From NCBI RefSeq assembly GCF_001544975.2, contig NZ_FCOG02000016.1, positions 62,001-126,000 of the forward strand: a DNA stretch of 64,000 nt, in the 5' to 3' direction. The DNA is from Caballeronia arationis. GTDB taxonomy: Bacteria; Pseudomonadota; Gammaproteobacteria; Burkholderiales; Burkholderiaceae. The notes below the pieces were generated by a model, which saw only the letters and a program-made list of their open reading frames with translations, was not told the DNA's origin and searched no databases. Below are positions 16,657 through 25,664 of this stretch, piece after piece; the first letter of the stretch is position 1; every line of letters starts with the position of its first letter. Both the position numbers and the translations under genes were made by a program.

Positions 16657-16922
16657 TTGTGCGCAGGCATCGCGAACGGCTGCGCCGTGTGCGAAAAATA
16701 CTTGGCGACGGGCTTCGCGGTTTAGGATTTTTCGCGTGAAAAGGAGCGGATACCCCATGCTAAGATTCCGCGCGATTTTCGGATTCCCAATTAATTCGGT
16801 GATCTGGATCGTCGACAAGAGGCGAATAAGGTGGCTGTGAAGATCGGGTTGCTGTCTGGCGCCCAAGCAGTGCGCATTTGTCTCGATTTTTCAGGCAGGA
16901 AGTATTCAGAACGGTAACCGAG

Positions 16923-17624
16923 ATGTCCAAAAAACTAGTCATAGCAAGTCTTCTTTCGATCGGCGTGATCGCCGGTTGCACCACCGTCGCCCAGGGACCG
17001 AAGTACAACGTTTATCAGATTCAGACGGCGAACGGCACCAAGGCCTATCGCGCGGAATGTCACGGTGCGCTCGAAAGCGTGAGCGCGTGCGTCGAAGCAG
17101 CGCAGCGTGTTTGCGGCGACCAGCCCGCGTACAAGCTCGACACGATGGAGCGCCTGCGCGCGGCGAATGAAGATATCAACGATCCGCGCATCGTCACGTT
17201 CCAGTGCGGCGCGCCGCAAGTCGCCACGCCGGTGCCGGCAGCCGAGCCGGTTCCTCAGCCCGCACCGGAAATGCCGCGTCAGATCAACCTGAGCGGCGAC
17301 GCCAACTTCGCCACCGACAGCGCAACGCTCACGCCGAAGGCCACGGGCACGCTCGACCAGTTCATTCAGGCTGGCCAGAACGTCACGTTCAAGTCGGTGC
17401 AGGTCGCGGGCTATACGGACTCCACGGGTTCGGCCGTACACAACCAGCAGCTTTCCGAGCGCCGCGCACAAGCTGTGCTGTCGTATCTGAAGACCCACGG
17501 CCTGCGTTCGCAGAGCTATGCGGCTCAAGGCTTCGGTGTAGCGAATCCGGTTGCGTCGAACGCGACGACGGCAGGCCGTGCGCAGAACCGCCGTGTCGAG
17601 ATTCGGGTCAGCACGCAGCAGTAA
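16923..17624 (+). CDS. OmpA-family outer-membrane lipoprotein
   Basis: A 233-residue protein with a lipoprotein signal ending in VIAGC (lipidated Cys at residue 19). After a middle domain with four Cys residues and a Pro-rich linker, the C-terminal OmpA/Pal domain (about 125-233) carries the peptidoglycan-binding features GYTDSTGS, NQQLSERRAQAV and AQNRRVEIRV. It should be anchored in the outer membrane and hold the peptidoglycan non-covalently. It is a single-gene unit with its own terminator. Confidence 0.93.
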   Translation: MSKKLVIASLLSIGVIAGCTTVAQGPKYNVYQIQTANGTKAYRAECHGALESVSACVEAAQRVCGDQPAYKLDTMERLRAANEDINDPRIVTFQCGAPQVATPVPAAEPVPQPAPEMPRQINLSGDANFATDSATLTPKATGTLDQFIQAGQNVTFKSVQVAGYTDSTGSAVHNQQLSERRAQAVLSYLKTHGLRSQSYAAQGFGVANPVASNATTAGRAQNRRVEIRVSTQQ

Positions 17625-17644
17625 GCGGAAAACGCAGTCCGATA

Positions 17645-17680
17645 AAAAACCCCGCAGGCCGTGAGGCGTGCGGGGTTTTT
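17645..17680 (+). terminator. Rho-independent terminator of the OmpA-like gene
   Basis: AAAAACCCCGCA pairs perfectly with TGCGGGGTTTTT around a 12-base loop, 20 bases after the stop. It can work in both directions, as the next gene is convergent. Confidence 0.92.
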
Positions 17681-17701
17681 AACATGCGGCTCGGACGCGA
17701 T

Positions 17702-18217
17702 TCAGAACAGGTCGAGTTGCGCGCGTCCCGGGCCGCCTTCCAGCGTGAGCAGATGTTGCTTTCGCTGCACGCCGCCCGCATAACCGGTCAGCGCGCCATC
17801 GCCACCGATCACCCGATGGCACGGCACGATGATCGCCACCGGATTGCGTCCGTTCGCGCCGCCCACGGCCCGCGACGAACCCGGCGGCAAGCCGAGCCGT
17901 CGCGCGAGATCACCGTAGGTCCAGGCGTCGCCGAAAGGAATTTCCTGCAACGCGCCCCACACGCGCAGCTGGAAAGCGGTGCCGTCGAGTCGCAGCTTCA
18001 CCGAAAAAGCCCGCCGCTCACCGGCGAAATACGCGTCGACCTGTTCGCGCGCTTCGGCGATCACGCGCGCACCCGGCGCGCCTTCGGACAAGGTCGGCGC
18101 GGCCACTCCCGCCGGAAAATGCTTCTGTCCGACGAAGAAGAGCCCGGTCAGGCTGTCGCCTTCGGCACGGTACAGGATGTGCCCGAGCGGGCTCGGGGCA
18201 ACATGGCATTCGATCAT
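17702..18217 (-). CDS. ogt: Methylated-DNA--protein-cysteine methyltransferase
   Basis: A 171-residue suicide repair protein that moves the methyl group from O6-methylguanine to its own Cys. The active-site motif IIVPCHRVIG places the acceptor Cys at residue 133. The DNA-binding helix region (TYGDLARRLGLPPGSSRAVGGANGRNP) precedes it with the arginine-finger and Asn hinge. The N-terminal domain is short, as in Ogt rather than the two-domain Ada. The downstream neighbour (minus strand order) is the OmpA terminator; upstream lie an 86-residue gene and a nuclease gene on the same strand. Confidence 0.95.
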   Translation of the reverse strand: MIECHVAPSPLGHILYRAEGDSLTGLFFVGQKHFPAGVAAPTLSEGAPGARVIAEAREQVDAYFAGERRAFSVKLRLDGTAFQLRVWGALQEIPFGDAWTYGDLARRLGLPPGSSRAVGGANGRNPVAIIVPCHRVIGGDGALTGYAGGVQRKQHLLTLEGGPGRAQLDLF

Positions 18218-18250
18218 TTCGCGTCCCCGCGTCCTTTGACGGACAGCGCG

Positions 18251-18511
18251 TCAGATGAACGGGTTGTCGGTCTTGCCCGCCGGCGCGGGCGGCTCGTCGG
18301 CGATTCTGGCCGGCAGCGACGCGTCCTTCTGCAACGCATCGACGATCGCATTCAGCGCCTTCTGCAACGCGATCGCCGTCGCGAGCCCGGTCTTGTCGCG
18401 CGCGATCCCGATGTCGGCGGCAATCGCGATGCGCGTCTCGCCATTGGTCACGGTGAATGCGTCGCCGTTGACGTTGAGCACGTCGGTATCGTTGGCAAAT
18501 GGCTTAAACAC
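18251..18511 (-). CDS. Conserved hypothetical protein, 86 aa, overlapping the nuclease gene
   Basis: An 86-residue soluble protein starting MFKPFANDTDVLNVNGDAFT, with a predicted mix of strand (DAFTVTNGETRIAIAADIGIA) and helix (AIALQKALNAIVDALQ). Its start overlaps the end of the secreted nuclease gene by 8 bases, so the two are co-translated. I know no function. The tight link raises the idea of a nuclease-associated protein, but it has no export signal, and similar small proteins occur without a nuclease. Confidence 0.75.
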   Translation of the reverse strand: MFKPFANDTDVLNVNGDAFTVTNGETRIAIAADIGIARDKTGLATAIALQKALNAIVDALQKDASLPARIADEPPAPAGKTDNPFI

Positions 18512-19295
18512 CTTTCAATCCTCCAATTCGTTTGTCCTTCAGCGCGTCGGGGATGCCCGGAAACTGCAGCCCGCTCATCGCCTCCAGTTCGCGCACGGTC
18601 TTTACGGTGTACGTGTCGGTCGCCGTATTGTCGACCACCACCGAGAACGCCAGCTTGCGCGCCGGCAGATAGACGACCTTGTACAACTGAGTCGGCACGA
18701 ACACGCGCGATTCGCCGATCGTCTGCAGTTCGCGGCCGGAGAAGAGCGGCCCGGTCACGACATAGGCGTCGCCCGATTCCTCGGCGAGCCGCCGTACCGA
18801 TTCCTCGATGCGCGACCAGACGCGCCGGTTGTTCGACGGATTTTGCGGCACGATGTTCGCGAGCGAGAACGACTCGGCCATGCCTTTTTTGCTCCAGCGG
18901 TCGCCGGCCGGACTCATGTGGCCGCGATCGTAGCCGCTCTTCTTGTAGTCTTCGAGCCGCGCGCCCGCGCCGGGCGGGAGCTGGTGCTCGGCAAAGAAGC
19001 GGTTGGTGCGCGTGTTGTTCTTCGCGTCGTCGACGTGCTGCGCCGTCAGGTGTTCCGCCGACCACAGCGGGCCTTTCGTGATGCCGGAATGCAGCACCGC
19101 GAAATCCGAATAGCAGAGCGATTGCGTCGACGCGCGCATCTTCGCGTTGACGACGACCGGCGCGCGCCCGTTCGGGCTGAACTGCGAGCAGTCGTTCGAC
19201 GTGATCCACGAGAGCGGCGAAGCGGATGCAACGGCTGGAATGAAACAGGTAGCGCCGACGAGTGCGGCGAAAACTGCCTTGATGCGGATTGTCAT
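18504..19295 (-). CDS. Secreted DNA/RNA non-specific endonuclease
   Basis: A 263-residue nuclease of the NUC1/Serratia family. An N-terminal signal peptide (about residues 1-25, ending AVASA) directs export. The catalytic DRGH motif is at residues 123-126 (YDRGHMSPAGD), with His126 the general base, and the Mg-binding Asn lies in ANIVPQNP. It should degrade both DNA and RNA in the periplasm or outside. I start at ATG 19295, the first that gives a good signal peptide; the frame is open for 61 codons upstream but those look non-coding. It overlaps the 86-residue gene downstream. Confidence 0.92.
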   Translation of the reverse strand: MTIRIKAVFAALVGATCFIPAVASASPLSWITSNDCSQFSPNGRAPVVVNAKMRASTQSLCYSDFAVLHSGITKGPLWSAEHLTAQHVDDAKNNTRTNRFFAEHQLPPGAGARLEDYKKSGYDRGHMSPAGDRWSKKGMAESFSLANIVPQNPSNNRRVWSRIEESVRRLAEESGDAYVVTGPLFSGRELQTIGESRVFVPTQLYKVVYLPARKLAFSVVVDNTATDTYTVKTVRELEAMSGLQFPGIPDALKDKRIGGLKGV

Positions 19296-19467
19296 GCTTT
19301 GGAATCTCGTGCGCGAAATTGATACTCGGCGCGCAGACGCGCCAGGGTTGACGGGAGGCCGCAAAGTATAAGACGAGTTCAGACGCGCGGACGAGCTTCG
19401 ACGCTGAAAAACCTCGCGCGATAGAATCTCCCGCATCGCCCTTTCCCAATCGAGCCGATACGCGTTC

Positions 19468-20550
19468 ATGACACTCACGAGCCGCTCGCTGTCCGCATTC
19501 CTTTCGCTCGCGACGCTATGCCTGGCGATGCACGCATCCGCCCAGGACCCGTCGTCTTCATCGCCCGTCGGGAGCAGCGCGCCCGCCTCTAGTAACGACG
19601 GTCCCGCGTACGGCTCCGAGCTGCAGGGCTTCGACTATCCGTATCCGGTCTCGCAGTTCGCGATCACGTCGCAGCGGCAGGTGGTGAGAATGGCCTACAT
19701 GGACGTGCATCCGCCGCGTCCGAACGGCCGCACGGCGGTGCTGCTGCACGGCAAGAACTTCTGCTCGGCGACCTGGCATCAAACCATCCAGACGCTGACC
19801 GAAGCCGGCTATCGCGTGATCGCGCCGGATCAGATCGGTTTCTGCAAATCGACCAAGCCGGTGCGCTACCAGTACAGCTTCCAGCAGCTCGCGCGCAATA
19901 CGCATGCGCTATTGCAGGCGCTGAACGTGAAACAGGCGACGCTCATCGCGCATTCGACGGGCGGCATGCTCGCTGTGCGCTATGCGCTGATGTATCCGCG
20001 CGAGACCGAACAGCTCGTGCTCGTCAACCCGATCGGGCTGGAGGACTGGAAGGCGAAGGGCGTGCCGTCGATTTCCATCGACGACTGGTACGCGCGCGAA
20101 CTGAAGACCAGCGCCGACGGCATTCGCCGCTACGAACAGAGCACCTACTACGCGGGCCACTGGCGCGCCGACTACGAGCCGTGGGTGCAGATGCTCGCGG
20201 GCATGTATCGCGGATCGGGCAAGGAAGTGGTCGCATGGAACTCGGCGCTGCTCTACGACATGATCTTCACGCAGCCGGTCGTCTACGAATTCGACGAACT
20301 GCGTGTGCCGACGCTGCTTCTCATCGGCGACAAGGACACGAGCGCCATTGGCAAGGATTTCGCGCCGCCGGAAATTCGTCCGATGCTCGGCCGCTATCCC
20401 GATCTCGCGAAGCTTGCGGCGGAGCGCATCGCGGGGGCGAAGCTCGTCGAGTTTCCGGAGCTTGGCCACGCGCCGCAGATGCAGGACCCGGCTGCGTTTC
20501 ACAAGGCGCTGCTCGACGGGCTCGCAGCGAAGGATGTGAAAGGCCGGTGA
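19468..20550 (+). CDS. Exported alpha/beta hydrolase
   Basis: A 360-residue alpha/beta-hydrolase-fold protein with a signal peptide (residues 1-25, ending AMHASAQ) and a Ser/Pro-rich linker. The oxyanion segment is LLHGKNFC, the nucleophile Ser163 lies in AHSTGGM, the acid is probably in LLIGDKDTSAIG, and the His in ELGHAPQMQ. It should act in the periplasm on an ester, lactone or related bond; the substrate cannot be read from sequence. It is divergent from the nuclease gene and convergent with the MATE exporter gene, only 3 bases away. Confidence 0.9.
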   Translation: MTLTSRSLSAFLSLATLCLAMHASAQDPSSSSPVGSSAPASSNDGPAYGSELQGFDYPYPVSQFAITSQRQVVRMAYMDVHPPRPNGRTAVLLHGKNFCSATWHQTIQTLTEAGYRVIAPDQIGFCKSTKPVRYQYSFQQLARNTHALLQALNVKQATLIAHSTGGMLAVRYALMYPRETEQLVLVNPIGLEDWKAKGVPSISIDDWYARELKTSADGIRRYEQSTYYAGHWRADYEPWVQMLAGMYRGSGKEVVAWNSALLYDMIFTQPVVYEFDELRVPTLLLIGDKDTSAIGKDFAPPEIRPMLGRYPDLAKLAAERIAGAKLVEFPELGHAPQMQDPAAFHKALLDGLAAKDVKGR

Positions 20551-20553
20551 TGG

Positions 20554-21894
20554 TCAGCGCGCGGTCACCGCGCGTTCGATCGACGGCAACTGAACGAGCA
20601 GCGTCACGCCGCGCGCGACCATGAAGATGGTCCGCGCGAGCCAAAGTCCGTGATTGCCGAGCGGCCCGGCGAGCGCCCACGCAGCCAGCATGAAGACGGC
20701 GAACGAGACGGCCATCGCCTTCATGAGCTCGCGGGTGCGCGTCGCGCCGATGAACACGCCGTCGAGCTGGAAGCCCGCCGCCGAGGCGACCGGCAGCGCG
20801 GCCGCCCACGGCAGATAGTGCAGCGCGGCGGCACGCACGGCGGCCTGGTCGGTGAGCCGTCCGATGATCCAGGCGCCGCCCGCCCAGTAGACGAGCGTGA
20901 AGCCCGCCGCGCCGATCGCCGACCACAGCATCGTCACCCTCACAGCCTGCCGGAACGCGTGGCGGTCGCGCGCGCCCGTCGCCGCACCGACCAGCGCTTC
21001 GGCCGCGTGCGCGAAACCGTCGAGCCCGAATGCCATAAACGTCTGGAAATTCAGCAGCAGCGCGTTGGCGGCGAGAATCGCGTCGCCTTGCTGCGCGCCG
21101 AGATGCGCGAACCAGCCGAACGAGCCGACCAGGCAGAGCGTGCGCACGAAGATGTCGCGGTTGATCGCGACGAGGCGCCTTATCGCGCGGGCGTCGAGAA
21201 GCTGCGCCCAGACGGGCGGCGGCAGGCCGCGCATGCGCAGGCGCCACAGGATCGCGATCCCGAGCGCGAAGCCGCAGGCGTCGGCGGCGGCGGTCGCGGC
21301 GCCGATGCCCGCGATTCCCCAGTCGAGCCGGTAGACAAACGCGAGCACCGCGACGATGTTCACCGCGTTGATAAAGACCTGCGTGACGAGCGCGAGCCGC
21401 ACGCGTTGCGTGCCGAGCAGATAGCCGAGCACGACGTAGTTCGCGAGCACGAAGGGCGCGGCCCAGATTCGCGCGTGGCAATAGAGGCAGGCGCTTGCCT
21501 GCACGGCGTCGCTGCCGCCGAGCGCGGCGAGGCCAAAGCCGATCAGCGGCACCTGCAACGCCAGCACGGCCGCGCCGATCACGGCGGCGAGCAGCAGCGC
21601 GCGCAGAAGGCTCGGGGCAAGCGCGGCGTCGTCGCGGGCGCCGTACGCCTGCGCGACGATGCCGGTCGTGCCCATGCGGAGAAAGCCGAAGCCCCAGAAC
21701 ACGAAGTTGAAGACGAGCCCGCCGAGCGCGACGCCGCCGAGATACTGCGGGCCGTCGAGATGGCCGGCGACGGCGGTATCGACCGCACCGAGGATCGGCT
21801 GCGTGAGATTCGCGAGGACGATCGGAAACGCGAGCGTCAGCACGCGGCGATGCCAGCGCACCGGCGCCGGTGACGAAGTGGGGGAGGGGCTCAA
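20554..21894 (-). CDS. MATE-family multidrug/cation exporter, DinF-like
   Basis: A 446-residue inner-membrane exporter with about twelve helices in two similar halves. Family features include FPIVLANLTQPILGAVDTAVAGHL near the N-terminus and the matching second half from FVRTLCLVGSFGWF. These proteins extrude organic cations or drugs with H+ or Na+. There is no ATG: a TAA codon directly precedes TTG 21894, so the start is this TTG or one of the in-frame GTGs at 21861 and 21843. Neither has a clear ribosome site, so the true start is open. Confidence 0.88.
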   Translation of the reverse strand: MSPSPTSSPAPVRWHRRVLTLAFPIVLANLTQPILGAVDTAVAGHLDGPQYLGGVALGGLVFNFVFWGFGFLRMGTTGIVAQAYGARDDAALAPSLLRALLLAAVIGAAVLALQVPLIGFGLAALGGSDAVQASACLYCHARIWAAPFVLANYVVLGYLLGTQRVRLALVTQVFINAVNIVAVLAFVYRLDWGIAGIGAATAAADACGFALGIAILWRLRMRGLPPPVWAQLLDARAIRRLVAINRDIFVRTLCLVGSFGWFAHLGAQQGDAILAANALLLNFQTFMAFGLDGFAHAAEALVGAATGARDRHAFRQAVRVTMLWSAIGAAGFTLVYWAGGAWIIGRLTDQAAVRAAALHYLPWAAALPVASAAGFQLDGVFIGATRTRELMKAMAVSFAVFMLAAWALAGPLGNHGLWLARTIFMVARGVTLLVQLPSIERAVTAR

Positions 21895-22019
21895 TTATGA
21901 TTGGATGACAGCGGCGAAGGCGTCATTGTCCCGAGCGAAGTGCGTCGACGCAACCGCGCCGGCTGCGACCGGACAATAATGCACCCCCGCACGATCGTCC
22001 GACTGACACGCCACCGCCC

Positions 22020-22340
22020 ATGAAAACCTTTCTGCTCTACGTGATCACCGCCATCGCCGAGATTGCCGGCTGCTATTTTCCGTATCGATGGCTGAAGGCA
22101 GGCGGATCGCCGTGGCTGCTCGTGCCGGGCGCGCTGTCGCTAGCTCTTTTCGCGTGGCTGCTGACGCTGCACGCCGCCGCTGCCGGGCGCGTCTATGCGG
22201 CTTACGGCGGCGTGTATATCGGCGTGGCGATTGCGTGGCTGTGGGCAGTCGACCGGATTCGCCCGAGCGCCTGGGATGTCGCCGGCGCGGCGATCGCGCT
22301 CGTCGGGATGGGAGTGATCGCGTTTCAGCCGCGCGTCTGA
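22020..22340 (+). CDS. YnfA-family inner-membrane protein
   Basis: A 106-residue protein with four hydrophobic segments, of the YnfA/UPF0060 family ([20 protein letters not shown], and [16 protein letters not shown] are family hallmarks). Its four-helix layout resembles small multidrug resistance proteins, and YnfA has been tied to efflux in some enterobacteria, but the usual role is unknown. It stands alone between the divergent MATE gene and the convergent acetyltransferase gene. Confidence 0.93.
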   Translation: MKTFLLYVITAIAEIAGCYFPYRWLKAGGSPWLLVPGALSLALFAWLLTLHAAAAGRVYAAYGGVYIGVAIAWLWAVDRIRPSAWDVAGAAIALVGMGVIAFQPRV

Positions 22341-22357
22341 CGCACGATTCCCGACGC

Positions 22358-22777
22358 CTACGGCTTCTTTTCCATGATGCGCTCCGGGTTCGCGGGCGCC
22401 GTGAAGCCGAATCTGGAGTAGAGGCCATGCGCATCGGAGGTGACGAGCATCAGGCGCCGCAGGCCCCGCAAGTCGTCGTGGGCGAGGACGCATTCCATCA
22501 GCCAGATGCCGAGGCCTTTTCCCTGATGCTCCGGCAACACAAAGACATCGGCGAGATAGGCGAACGTCGTCGCGTCCGTGATCATGCGCGCGTAGCCGAT
22601 CTGCGCATCGCGCTCGAAGAGACCGAACGCGAGCGACCGGCGCGCCGCGCGCTCCACCTTCTCGCGTGCGATATCCGGCGACCAGTACGCCACCTCACTC
22701 AGATAGCGGTGCACGACGTCGAACTGGAATGCGTCGACGTCGGTCGTGACGCGGTATGCGCCTTTCGTCCACTGCAT
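22358..22777 (-). CDS. GNAT-family N-acetyltransferase
   Basis: A 139-residue GCN5-related acetyltransferase. The acetyl-CoA-binding motif appears as ADVFVLPEHQGKGLGIWLM (R/Q-x-x-G-x-G/A form), and the C-terminal part LVTSDAHGLYSRFGF holds the catalytic Tyr region. ATG 22777 has GGAG 9 bases upstream; a longer frame to 22828 is open but lacks a site. It should acetylate an amine of a small molecule or protein; the target is unknown. It is 47 bases from the dehydrogenase gene on the same strand. Confidence 0.88.
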   Translation of the reverse strand: MQWTKGAYRVTTDVDAFQFDVVHRYLSEVAYWSPDIAREKVERAARRSLAFGLFERDAQIGYARMITDATTFAYLADVFVLPEHQGKGLGIWLMECVLAHDDLRGLRRLMLVTSDAHGLYSRFGFTAPANPERIMEKKP

Positions 22778-22824
22778 CGGCTTCGCTCCTCTCGTCTCGA
22801 AGAAGAGACCGAGCATAAGCGAGG

Positions 22825-23424
22825 TCAATGCACCTTGTACACGCGCCCGGTTTCGGCGCCCTCGACGCTGCGGCTGTACGCCAGTGCGACCCGCGCGCCC
22901 GGCGCCGCCTCGAAGCCGCGGAAGTACGGGCCGAAACTCTCGCTCGCTTCTTCGAGCATCGTCGGGGATACCGCGTTGATGCGCAATCCGCGCGGCAGCT
23001 CGATCGCTGCGCCGCGCACGAAACCCTCGATAGCGCCGTTCACCGCGGCCGCAGCCGCGCCCATCCGGATCACCTCCGCGCCGACGATGCCGCTCGTGAG
23101 GGTGAACGAGCCGCCGTCGTTGAGATAGTCGCGCGCGCCGAGCACGAGGTTGACCTGGCCCATCAGCTTGTCGTCGAGGCCGATGCGGAATTGTTCGGGC
23201 GTCATCTTCACGAGTTCGCCGAAGTGAACGTGGCCCGCGGCCGCGACGATCGCGTCGACCCGGCCGATGGAATCGAACAGGCGGCGGATGCTGTCGAGAT
23301 CCTTCAGATCCACGTGATGCGCGCCGCGCGTCGCGCCAATTTCGAGGGTCTCATGGCGCTTTGCGAGTTCGGCAAATACGGCGCGACCCACGGTGCCCGT
23401 TGCACCGATCACGGCAATTTTCAT
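22825..23424 (-). CDS. Short-chain dehydrogenase/reductase
   Basis: A 199-residue SDR. It opens with the cofactor-binding GATGTVGRAVFAEL, has the AAAGHVHFGEL (NAG-like) motif and the catalytic Ser in TLTSGIV. The usual YxxxK appears changed: the position after Ser reads MGAAAAAVNGAIEGF, with no Tyr or Lys. This lack is typical of a small SDR subgroup and leaves its catalytic activity uncertain. The length is short for classical SDRs (about 250). ATG 23424 is chosen because it starts the Rossmann fold directly. Confidence 0.85.
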   Translation of the reverse strand: MKIAVIGATGTVGRAVFAELAKRHETLEIGATRGAHHVDLKDLDSIRRLFDSIGRVDAIVAAAGHVHFGELVKMTPEQFRIGLDDKLMGQVNLVLGARDYLNDGGSFTLTSGIVGAEVIRMGAAAAAVNGAIEGFVRGAAIELPRGLRINAVSPTMLEEASESFGPYFRGFEAAPGARVALAYSRSVEGAETGRVYKVH

Positions 23425-23490
23425 GGCTGGCTCATCCAGAAAGGGAGATGGGCCACCATTGTGCACCGGCTGCGCGCCCGGGTTTTGTTT

Positions 23491-23976
23491 TCAGGCGATC
23501 CCGGCCTTCTTCGAAACTTCGACATCCGCTGAGGGCGCGAGCAGGAAGAGCGAAGCGCTGAGCCTGCACACCAGCGCCACGCCCGACACGACCGCGGCGG
23601 CCGGAAACGTCTCCCACTGAAGCGCGAGCGTCGGCGCGACGAGCGCAACCGATGCGAACCCGAGCGCCACCGTCACCCAGCGCGCCCATTGCAGCCGGGT
23701 GGCGACGCACAGGTACAGCAAGCCGACGAGCACGCGCGCGACGACCGACGCCGCGAGCGGGTGGCTGCCTGTATCGCCGGGAAGACCGATCGTCGCGGCG
23801 AGGCCGAGTTCCGCCCACGAGAGTGCGTAGGCGAATGCCAGGCTCGCGAGCGCGGCGGCGTGTGGTGAATTGCGCTCGATACGCCCGGTCCAGGCGCGGT
23901 TGCGCGTCTGTGCTGGTGCTTCGCTCGCTTCGAGGGAACTCGCGGTGTCGCCTGAATACGCGTTGACTGTACTCAT
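23491..23976 (-). CDS. Putative membrane protein, 161 aa
   Basis: A 161-residue protein with a polar N-terminal 37 residues and four hydrophobic segments (from AAALASLAFAYALSW to ALVCRLSASLFLLA). No motif is recognised; the layout resembles DoxX-type four-helix proteins but I see no sequence signature. CGGAG lies 9 bases before the ATG. It is 66 bases from the SDR gene on the same strand. Confidence 0.7.
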   Translation of the reverse strand: MSTVNAYSGDTASSLEASEAPAQTRNRAWTGRIERNSPHAAALASLAFAYALSWAELGLAATIGLPGDTGSHPLAASVVARVLVGLLYLCVATRLQWARWVTVALGFASVALVAPTLALQWETFPAAAVVSGVALVCRLSASLFLLAPSADVEVSKKAGIA

Positions 23977-24130
23977 GTCCGGCTCCGTTACAGTGGCTGG
24001 GTTGATCGGCGCGAGACGCACCGCAGGACTCGTGCCCGATCGCCGCCGCCCCTGCCTGGAACGGCGGTTGCTCGCCTGAACCAACCCGAAGACATGTCTT
24101 CGAATCCGTGAAACGGCAAGGGAGTCAGCG

Positions 24131-24283
24131 ATGAACAACGTGAAGGAACAAAACCCGCATTCAGAACGCGACGATGAAGACGTGGACAAGGCAGTCGAGG
24201 ACACTTTCCCGGCGAGCGATCCACCGGCGACGGGCGGCGTGACACGCATCGAGCCCGACGACGAGAAGGGCAAGAAGGATTGA
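24131..24283 (+). CDS. Small acidic protein, 50 aa
   Basis: A 50-residue, highly charged ORF, MNNVKEQNPH..., containing VDKAVEDTFPASDPPATGG. The TFPASDPPA motif is shared by many short Burkholderia/Pseudomonas stress proteins. GGGAG lies 6 bases before the ATG. It is likely unstructured. Function is unknown. A hairpin follows the stop. Confidence 0.72.
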   Translation: MNNVKEQNPHSERDDEDVDKAVEDTFPASDPPATGGVTRIEPDDEKGKKD

Positions 24284-24315
24284 TTCGTCAGCTTGTCAGC
24301 ACGCCATGCAATGCG

Positions 24316-24344
24316 AAGGGGCCGCTGAACATCTGCGGCCCCTT
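24316..24344 (+). terminator. Hairpin between small ORF and the convergent gene
   Basis: AAGGGGCCGC pairs perfectly with GCGGCCCCTT around a 9-base loop. It sits 32 bases after the small-ORF stop and 18 bases beyond the end of the convergent gene, so it may serve both. Confidence 0.7.
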
Positions 24345-24362
24345 CGTTACGAGCAGAATCGG

Positions 24363-24986
24363 TTATTTGTCGCCGCGCTGCAGCTCGATCAACCGCGAGG
24401 GCCGCATATGGTTGAGCGCATAGTGCTTGCGTCCGCGCAACGTGTGCCCGTGAGGATCGTGTTCTTCGAATTGCAGCCGGTGCTCGACGTCGGTCACTTG
24501 CGGCGCCACCATGCCCTTGTCGATCATCCGGTAGCCGCGCTCCAGCGCGAGCAGCAGGCCATTTCGGCCGGGCCGGCTGTCGAAGCCGCCGAGGCCGTCG
24601 CCGGGCTCCCGCACGTAATTGACGAGCGTCGCGTTCGAGATGATCACCGAGTCGGGGTCGCGCTCGCGCATCTCCATATCGCGCTTCGCATCGCGGTTCT
24701 TGCCGTCGGTGTCGACGGTGTCGTCGAGCGATCCGTCGTTCAGCACGTCCTGTCCGACGGGATGCCCCGTCGTGAGGCCGAGCGGCCCGTCGGCCGTGCC
24801 CGCGTAACCGGACTTCGATGCGCCCGAGCCGCCCGGCTGTCCGAGCCCCGCTTCCTGCCCGCTTGCGGCCTTCACGGCGTCCTGGACCTTGACATGCGCC
24901 GTCTCGGTCTCGGGCACCTTCACGGGACTTTCGCCCGCGCGTTGCGCCTGCGTGTCCTTCGGTTCATTGCTTTCCGCGTTGTTCAT
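24363..24986 (-). CDS. Hydrophilic hypothetical protein, 207 aa
   Basis: A 207-residue soluble protein. The N-terminal half is low-complexity and polar (Glu/Gln/Gly-rich, PVKVPETETAHVKVQD), probably disordered. The C-terminal half (NGLLLALERGYRMIDKG, QFEEHDPHGHTLRGRKHYAL) looks folded. GGAG lies 7 bases before ATG 24986. I recognise no domain. The polar character recalls desiccation or stress proteins, which is only a guess. Confidence 0.7.
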   Translation of the reverse strand: MNNAESNEPKDTQAQRAGESPVKVPETETAHVKVQDAVKAASGQEAGLGQPGGSGASKSGYAGTADGPLGLTTGHPVGQDVLNDGSLDDTVDTDGKNRDAKRDMEMRERDPDSVIISNATLVNYVREPGDGLGGFDSRPGRNGLLLALERGYRMIDKGMVAPQVTDVEHRLQFEEHDPHGHTLRGRKHYALNHMRPSRLIELQRGDK

Positions 24987-25280
24987 GATGTGCTCCGTTC
25001 TGCAAACGAGAGCTTGCGCCCGCAAGACTCGTTCCGGGTTTTTGGCGCCGGAACTGCAAGCCTTGTCGGAGCGGCCGCTCAACTGATGATCGGAATTTCA
25101 CGCACGTTTTTCAACCCAAAGCCCGTTTTCTACAGAGTATGATTTGAAACCTGCCAGCCCGTGAGCCGAGACTCCATCGAGCCTCACCGAGCCGCGCAAC
25201 CGATGTGTGGTTCGCGGCCGAGCTTTCGCGCTGGCGCGTTGCCGAATCGAATTAGCAGGGCACTTTCACACAGGTGACTC

Positions 25281-25514
25281 ATGCAACATGATGCTGCTTT
25301 TTCACATCGCGGCTATCTACTCAATTGTGCGCCCGCCCGGGCCGGAGATGGCAGCTTTCAGCCCTACGTCGTGATCTCGCGAACGAGCGATGGCGAACTC
25401 GTGGCGAACCGCTTCTTTCCCTCCGAGCTGCGCTTCCGAAACGCGGACGAGGCAATCGCGCACGCCCGCGACTGGGCCGTGCGATGGATCGACGCGAGCA
25501 ACATCACGGTCTGA
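25281..25514 (+). CDS. Conserved small hypothetical protein, 77 aa
   Basis: A 77-residue soluble protein, with YLLNCAPARAGDGSFQPYVVISR followed by GELVANRFFPSELRFRNADEAIAHARDWAVRWID. The pattern of a short beta-sheet with a C-terminal helix is common among small Burkholderia proteins annotated as unknown. ACAGGTGACTC precedes the ATG, a weak ribosome site. No function is known. Confidence 0.65.
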   Translation: MQHDAAFSHRGYLLNCAPARAGDGSFQPYVVISRTSDGELVANRFFPSELRFRNADEAIAHARDWAVRWIDASNITV

Positions 25515-25664
25515 ACCAGCGGCCGCAAGTGCGAGCAGGCAAGAACACGCCTACGGTTGACACGCGGCGGTTCGAGCCCCAAGCAAACTCCGATCCGCAA
25601 AAACGGTTAATCTTGGACAATCATTTCACAGTGTCCGCTCGTGGCGGCCTCGTTCATCGTGACC

